A stretch of 35,268 nt of DNA from Chloroflexota bacterium. GTDB taxonomy: Bacteria; Chloroflexota; Anaerolineae; UBA4142; SHND01. The translations under genes and the position numbers were made by a program. Shown piece by piece: positions 31,023 through 35,268 of the stretch; position 1 is the stretch's first letter; the number at the start of each line of letters is the position of its first letter. The notes under the pieces were generated by a model. The model saw only the letters and a program-made list of their open reading frames with translations. It was not told the DNA's origin and ran no database searches. Where the stretch lies: NCBI GenBank assembly GCA_029778615.1, contig JAKOPZ010000286.1, positions 1-35,268 on the forward strand. Direction: 5' to 3'.

Positions 31023-31676
31023 TTATTTTACAGCGCGTGCGGCGAAACCGACAGCGATGTCGCGATTTTGTTTTGCATCGAACGCGCGGAAGAACAATGA
31101 CATTGGCAATTCTACAAACGCGCGCGCAAACAATCTTCCAATGCGCGTGCCGCCGAACGCGTGCGCCAACACATCATTCGTCACGGCAAAATAATTTCCG
31201 CCCGAAACGATTTCGACGCGCGAAAAATCGCGGAGCATGTGGCGATAGCCCTCTTGCGTGAAACGAAAATAATCGTGCGGCGACGCGTGATAGGGATGAT
31301 AAAACGGCGCATACGAAAAATAGACGCCGCCTTTTTTCAACACACGCGCGACTTGGTTCACCGCGCGAATGGGGTCATACAAATGCTCCAACACCGAAAC
31401 CATAAGCACGCCGTCGAGCGATTCATCCGCAATTGGCAACCAATGTGCGTCCGCGACAAACGCCACATTCTCACCGATTTCAACATCCAAACCAAAATAC
31501 CCGCGCTGTTTTGTAAGCTGCGCGTATTTTTCCGCCAGCGCGTATTGTCCTGCGCGCCGATTTTTTTCCACCACACTGCCCGCGCCCACATCGAGAATCC
31601 GCGCGTTTGGATTTTGCAGCAGCGCGTCAATCGTTTCGATGAGCAAACGTTGGGGAGCAGGGGAACGGAGTTTCAC
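31023..31676 (-). CDS. SAM-dependent methyltransferase
   Basis: Protein of 217 residues of class I type. ARILDVGAGSVVEKN is motif I, YFGLDVEIG the acidic second strand, and LDGVLMVSVLEHLYDPIRAVNQVARVLKKGGVYFSYAPF covers motifs III to V. HPYHASPHDYFRFTQEG resembles methyltransferases found in O-antigen and capsule clusters. It starts with GTG at 31676, just downstream of a heptamer array, with no clear ribosome binding site. A role in glycan methylation is likely from context but not shown. Confidence 0.87.
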   Translation of the reverse strand: MKLRSPAPQRLLIETIDALLQNPNARILDVGAGSVVEKNRRAGQYALAEKYAQLTKQRGYFGLDVEIGENVAFVADAHWLPIADESLDGVLMVSVLEHLYDPIRAVNQVARVLKKGGVYFSYAPFYHPYHASPHDYFRFTQEGYRHMLRDFSRVEIVSGGNYFAVTNDVLAHAFGGTRIGRLFARAFVELPMSLFFRAFDAKQNRDIAVGFAARAVK

Positions 31677-31686
31677 GCGGCAAAAG

Positions 31687-31750
31687 AGAGACTGGAGATT
31701 AGAGACTGGAGACTCAATCTCCAGTCTCTAGTCCCCAGTCTCCAATCTCT
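31687..31750. repeat. Heptamer array in two opposed orientations
   Basis: Units of the AATCTCC/GAGATTG family run in one direction and then turn to the other near 31713, so the array can fold into a hairpin. It fills the gap between epimerase and methyltransferase genes. On the minus strand the epimerase ends RLETGD with its TAG stop (31728-31730) inside the array. Confidence 0.93.
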
Positions 31751-32669
31751 TGTAATACTCTAATGTTCGCCGCAATCCCTCTCTCACATCCACCGTCGGC
31801 GCGTAACCCAACAACTCGCGCGCGCGGGAAATGTCGGCGTGAGAGTGTAACACGTCACCTGTGCGTGCGGATGAAAATTGCGTCGGCAGATTTTGATGTG
31901 TGAGTTCATTCAACAGCGCGATGATTTGATTGAGCGTTGTGCGCGCGCCGCCAGCCACATTCACCACCGCGCCGCCGTCAAATTCACTGTACGCCGCGCG
32001 CAAATTCGCATTCACGACATTTTCAATGTATGTAAAATCGCGCGACTGTTCGCCGTCGCCGTACACGGGAAACGGTTCGTGATGCAGCGCGCATTGCACG
32101 AATTTTGCGAGCGCGCCCGCGTATTGCGAAGTCGGGTCTTGACGCGGACCAAACACATTGAAATAGCGAAGACAAATCGTCGAGAGTCCATACAAATTCG
32201 CAAACACACGCGCGTAATATTCGCACGCGAGTTTTGTGACCGCGTACGGCGAAAGCGGCGCGGCTTCCATCGTTTCCACTTTGGGGAGCGTGGGCGAATT
32301 GCCATACACCGAAGAACTGCTCGCCAGCACAACGCGTTTGATATGGTTGTCGCGCGCCGCAATCAAAACATTCAACGTTCCCGTTAAATTTGCGTCGTGC
32401 GACGCGCGCGGATGTTTGATGGAACGCGGAACGGAAGGGAGCGCGGCTTGGTGAAAAATAATGTCCATGTCACGCGCCGCGCGTTGTGTGACGTTTTCGT
32501 CCGCAATATCACCTTGAATAAATTCAACTTTATTCTTTGCGGCGTCGAGATTTTCCAAATGTCCCGTCGCCAGATTGTCAAGCACGCGCACCGTTTCGCC
32601 GCGTCGCACCAATTCTTCCACCAAATGCGAACCGATAAAGCCCGCGCCGCCCGTAACCAAAATGTTCAT
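31728..32669 (-). CDS. NAD-dependent nucleotide-sugar epimerase
   Basis: Protein of 313 residues of the extended short-chain dehydrogenase family. TGGAGFIGSHL (6-16) is the NAD-binding glycine motif, SSSSVYG and YAVTK supply the catalytic Ser, Tyr and Lys, and RYFNVFGPRQDPTSQYA is typical of UDP-hexose epimerases. LPSVPRSIKHP resembles UDP-GlcNAc 4-epimerases of the WbpP kind, so a UDP-N-acetylhexosamine is possible. ATG 32669 overlaps the upstream glycosyltransferase stop as ATGA. The last residues come from a heptamer array, beyond the conserved fold. It would supply an activated sugar to the neighbouring transferases. Confidence 0.92.
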   Translation of the reverse strand: MNILVTGGAGFIGSHLVEELVRRGETVRVLDNLATGHLENLDAAKNKVEFIQGDIADENVTQRAARDMDIIFHQAALPSVPRSIKHPRASHDANLTGTLNVLIAARDNHIKRVVLASSSSVYGNSPTLPKVETMEAAPLSPYAVTKLACEYYARVFANLYGLSTICLRYFNVFGPRQDPTSQYAGALAKFVQCALHHEPFPVYGDGEQSRDFTYIENVVNANLRAAYSEFDGGAVVNVAGGARTTLNQIIALLNELTHQNLPTQFSSARTGDVLHSHADISRARELLGYAPTVDVREGLRRTLEYYKRLETGD

Positions 32670-33883
32670 GCCGGCACCGCCGCAATTTTTTTCATGACGC
32701 GCTCGTATACGTTTTCGTTGCGCGCCACCAAATCATTTTCGTCAAAACCTTTCAGCGTTTCAAATCCATTCTGAATCAATCGCGCGCGCAAATTTTCATC
32801 GCGCAGCACCCGCGCAATCGTTTCCGCCAACGCGCGTGGATTGTCGCGCGGGACGAGCAAGCCGTTGTATTCGTGCTGCACCACTTCATCCACGACGGGA
32901 ATATCGGACGCAATCACGGGACAACCTGCCGCCATCGCTTCGAGCGGCGGCAGACCGAATCCCTCATACCGCGTCGGCAAAACATACACATCGGCAGAAT
33001 TGTACAAGCGCACTTTGTCCTCTTCACTCACGCGTTCCAAAATTTGCAAATGTTCACTCGTTCCATCTTTTTTTGCAATCATTTCCAACTCGCGCCGATG
33101 AATCGGACTGTGACCCACAAACAAAAACGTCGCGTTCGGAAAGTCGCGCAGCACATCAGGCATCGCGCGCGCCAACACGTCAAAGCCCTTGCGATATTTG
33201 AATTGTCCAACAAACAAAATGACAGGACGTGAAAATTCCTGTTGATAATTCTCGCCGCGCAAATTGGAAATGAACGGCACGTCCACCCACAACGGAATCG
33301 TTTCGCTTTCGATGCCGATGTTTGCCCAAATGTTGCGTTCGTGTTCCGAACACGCAATCACCATGTTCGCGTGATGCACCGCATAGTGCATGAAATAATT
33401 TTCGACGTGCCGTTTCACGCGTCCATCGCGCGCGGCGCGATTCAGAATTTCGCGGCGAGACCAAATCAAATTGTGATACAGCGGCTCGGTATCGAGCGGA
33501 CGGTCACGGTCACGCGAGAGATATTGGTCATGCAATGGACCAATCGGTGTGACGACGTAGGGAATGTTTTCGCGCTGCGCGTAATACGCGGCTTGAAACG
33601 CGAATTTATTTCGCAGATGTTGAATGTGAATCACGTCGGGCTTGGGCGCGCGCGTCAACGCGTTCCAAAATTCGCGCGTGAGCCAACCATTTTCTTGAAT
33701 GCGTTCCACTTGAACGCCGTCAATGTTTTCCGCGCGCACACCCAACGCGTCCGATTTCGCATCATAGTACGTGAACGCGCGCACATTATGTCCGCGTCGC
33801 ACCAACGCCTTCGCCAATAACACTTCGGGCCAATTGCGAAAAACGCGCGTAATGCCGCCTGTGGTGACAATCAGAATGTTCAT
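32666..33883 (-). CDS. GT4-family glycosyltransferase
   Basis: Protein of 405 residues with a GT-B fold. NILIVTTGGITRVFRNWPEVLLAKAL begins the acceptor domain, PDVIHIQHLRNKF and YVVTPIGPLHDQYL follow, and VILFVGQFKYRKGFDVLARAM opens the donor domain. VLPTRYEGFGLPPLEAMAAGCPVIAS contains the E-x7-E type motif typical of GT4. ATG 33883 lies one base after the TGA of the upstream acetyltransferase, and its own stop overlaps the epimerase start, so the three genes are tightly coupled. A start three codons earlier (33892) would overlap the preceding gene. The sugar is unknown. Confidence 0.93.
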   Translation of the reverse strand: MNILIVTTGGITRVFRNWPEVLLAKALVRRGHNVRAFTYYDAKSDALGVRAENIDGVQVERIQENGWLTREFWNALTRAPKPDVIHIQHLRNKFAFQAAYYAQRENIPYVVTPIGPLHDQYLSRDRDRPLDTEPLYHNLIWSRREILNRAARDGRVKRHVENYFMHYAVHHANMVIACSEHERNIWANIGIESETIPLWVDVPFISNLRGENYQQEFSRPVILFVGQFKYRKGFDVLARAMPDVLRDFPNATFLFVGHSPIHRRELEMIAKKDGTSEHLQILERVSEEDKVRLYNSADVYVLPTRYEGFGLPPLEAMAAGCPVIASDIPVVDEVVQHEYNGLLVPRDNPRALAETIARVLRDENLRARLIQNGFETLKGFDENDLVARNENVYERVMKKIAAVPA

Positions 33884-33884
33884 C

Positions 33885-34619
33885 TCAAACATGCACGCGA
33901 TACCAATACGAATGATGCTCCACAAAACCCAACTGGGCGTACAAATTGCGCGCGGGCGTATTGTTGGCAATCACTTGGAGATATGCAGTTTGCGCGCCGT
34001 TTTGTTTGCCCCACGTCATGAGTTGCGAAACAATTTTTCTGCCAAAGCCGCGTTGGCGAAATTTTTCATCCACGACAATATCAAAGAGCCCCAAAAATTT
34101 TTCTTGCCGCACCCCCAAACCGCACGCGCACACTCTGCCATTTTCACGCAGCAACGCGAATCCCGTTTGCGGCACAATGAGTTGCAGAATTTGTTTTAGC
34201 GTCGTGCGATGCGCGGGATTCGGATTGTTCATGCGCCAATACGCGTCGAACCATTCCTCACTCCACGTTTCGCAAATTTCAACCTCGTTCCCGCGCGAAA
34301 AATTGTGCGGCGCGAGTTCGCACGTTTGCACAATCGTATCCGCTTCCAAATGATACCCGCGCAATTCCAATTCCGCATCCAACTGCGCGGGCTGCGCGGC
34401 GCGCGTCATTTTGAACACAATGGGCAAATTTTGCGCGTGATACAATTTCTCGCAATACGCGATTTTTTCATCCAACGCTTGTTTTGGTAAATACAAGGGT
34501 TGCACCGAATTCGCGCGTCGGCTGTAACCATTGCTGAATCGCAGAATCCAACCGTCATACAAAACCGTTTTGAGCGCGGGAAACGCGTTGAGCGAAATTT
34601 CTTCGAGCGTGGTAATCAT
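33885..34619 (-). CDS. GNAT-family N-acetyltransferase
   Basis: Protein of 244 residues. The second half is a standard GNAT domain: VCACGLGVRQEKFLGLFDIVVD, the acetyl-CoA loop RQRGFGRKIVSQLMTWG, and YLQVIANNTPARNLYAQLGF near the end. The first half (LEEISLNAFPALKTVLYDGWILRFSNGYSRRANSV) resembles the N-terminal domain seen in a group of GNATs with two half domains. ATG 34619 is chosen; a longer frame to 34697 would translate a GTAGTAACG-type element and is rejected. In this cluster it may acetylate an amino sugar, but stand-alone roles are equally possible. Confidence 0.88.
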   Translation of the reverse strand: MITTLEEISLNAFPALKTVLYDGWILRFSNGYSRRANSVQPLYLPKQALDEKIAYCEKLYHAQNLPIVFKMTRAAQPAQLDAELELRGYHLEADTIVQTCELAPHNFSRGNEVEICETWSEEWFDAYWRMNNPNPAHRTTLKQILQLIVPQTGFALLRENGRVCACGLGVRQEKFLGLFDIVVDEKFRQRGFGRKIVSQLMTWGKQNGAQTAYLQVIANNTPARNLYAQLGFVEHHSYWYRVHV

Positions 34620-34626
34620 GAGCTTG

Positions 34627-34678
34627 GTAGTAACGAATTTATTCGTTCGCGCGTGTAACGAATAGAATTCGTTACTAC
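34627..34678. repeat. GTAGTAACG palindromic element, copy at GT stop
   Basis: A 52-bp element starting GTAGTAACGAATT and ending AATTCGTTACTAC, with a short GC-rich middle. On the minus strand its first bases give the TAG stop (34677-34675) of the upstream glycosyltransferase, and the acetyltransferase ATG follows eight bases after its other end. Confidence 0.93.
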
Positions 34679-35268
34679 ATGGAATCGTATGCTTCAATCA
34701 CGCGTTCGGTCACCGCGTCCCACGTAAAAAGTTTCAACACGCGTTCACGTCCGCATTTGCCAAAACGTTCGCGCAAATCTGCATCGTCGAGCAAGCGCGC
34801 GATTTTTTCGGCGAAATCGTTCGCGTTTTCGGGTTCGGCGAGAAATCCTGTTTCGCCGTCCGCAATCACTTCGGGAATTCCGCCAAAATTGGAACCGACG
34901 ACGGGACGCGCACACGCCATCGCTTCGGCGGACATGATGCTGAATGTTTCGTTCGCGTAACTCGCCAGCGCAACCACATCGGCGAGCGCATAATACGGCG
35001 CGAGCGCGTCGGATGAAATATAGCCCAAAAACTTTACGCGCTCGGAAATTCCCAATTCGCGCGCGCGCTGTTCCAATGTTGCGCGATATTCGCCTTCGCC
35101 TGCGATGAGGAATCGCACATCGCGCGTTTTTGCCAACAACGCGATGGCATCAATCAAATACTGTACGCCTTTCCAGCGCACCAAACGTCCCGCGTAGAGA
35201 ACGCTCGCTGCAGTGTTCTGAGCGTTGCCCGCGATTAGGGAACGCTGCGGCGAGCGTTCCGTACTCTG
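34675..35268 (-). CDS. GT4-family glycosyltransferase, 5' end outside window
   Basis: The C-terminal 197 residues of a GT4 enzyme, open to the window edge. VLYAGRLVRWKGVQYLIDAI starts the donor domain, FLIAGEGEYRATLE and VKFLGYIS follow, and YANETFSIMSAEAMACARPVV includes the conserved Glu residues. A GTG at 35184 is not the start, since the frame and the domain continue upstream. Directly before VLYAGRL the frame runs through a palindromic element (35199-35259), adding about 20 residues (such as SPQRSLIAGNAQNTAAS) not expected in the family. The stop TAG comes from another element. It heads the visible part of the cluster. Confidence 0.88.
   Translation of the reverse strand, partial: QSTERSPQRSLIAGNAQNTAASVLYAGRLVRWKGVQYLIDAIALLAKTRDVRFLIAGEGEYRATLEQRARELGISERVKFLGYISSDALAPYYALADVVALASYANETFSIMSAEAMACARPVVGSNFGGIPEVIADGETGFLAEPENANDFAEKIARLLDDADLRERFGKCGRERVLKLFTWDAVTERVIEAYDSM
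35199..35259. repeat. Palindromic element within a GT4 reading frame
   Basis: Arms of 20 bp (35199-35218 and 35240-35259) match inverted at 18 of 20 positions, with the core GAACGCTCGC at one end and GCGAGCGTTC at the other. It lies in frame in the glycosyltransferase gene, at the window edge. Confidence 0.8.

Noticed and set aside
34620-34697. N-terminal extension of the GNAT protein
   Set aside because: It would be a translation of the GTAGTAACG element and overlaps the neighbouring glycosyltransferase.

Overview
The window looks like part of the chromosome of a free-living, probably polysaccharide-degrading bacterium. Coding density is high, base composition is moderately GC-rich with a strong excess of CGCG/GCGC, and I see no phage, plasmid, rRNA, tRNA or transposase signal. 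A member of the Chloroflexota (Anaerolineae-like) is my best guess, from the gene mixture and the many short-period repeats. No phylogenetic marker gene is present, so this stays tentative.

Layout. (1) 1-2394: two tandem GH10 xylanase genes, the first cut by the window edge and the second a lipoprotein. (2) 2435-4933: an SCP2-type thiolase and a classical-type thiolase that lacks its second catalytic cysteine, closed by a strong terminator. (3) 5001-6398: a long leader, a secreted alpha-carbonic anhydrase with a sortase-like LPQTG tail, and an MbtH-like gene with no NRPS in view. (4) 6399-8387: a small membrane protein and an AEC-family transporter on the minus strand, then an ABM-domain protein. 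(5) 8418-10109: a restriction-modification pair whose nuclease gene has a suspicious 5' end. (6) 10133-17084: a sugar-phosphate block of phosphoglucomutase, a P-loop kinase, glucose-6-phosphate isomerase, ribose-5-phosphate isomerase B, glucokinase, a HAD phosphatase and a small SPW-type membrane protein. (7) 17192-21470: polyphosphate kinase divergent from an unknown basic protein, then an ArsR-type regulator with a good promoter and a small ORF. (8) 21572-35268, all minus strand: an M48 membrane protease, then an eleven-gene surface-polysaccharide cluster (four GT4 glycosyltransferases, two multi-spanning GT-C-like proteins, two methyltransferases, an MFS carrier, a nucleotide-sugar epimerase and a GNAT). 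The cluster runs off the right edge.

How the genes work together. Region 6 links glucose uptake products to glucose-1-P, fructose-6-P and pentose phosphates. These feed the nucleotide sugars used in region 8, where the epimerase, glycosyltransferases and methyltransferases would build an exported glycan. The xylanases would supply sugars from outside the cell.

The most unusual feature is repeat content. Short arrays with a 7-bp period, built from several unrelated unit sequences, occur at about ten places. They lie between genes, over stop codons and inside reading frames. Palindromic elements of about 50-125 bp (a GTAGTAACG family and others) are also dispersed through the window. Several repeats supply the stop codon, or the last residues, of the gene they follow. 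This repeat system, rather than any single gene, is the strongest candidate for something undescribed.
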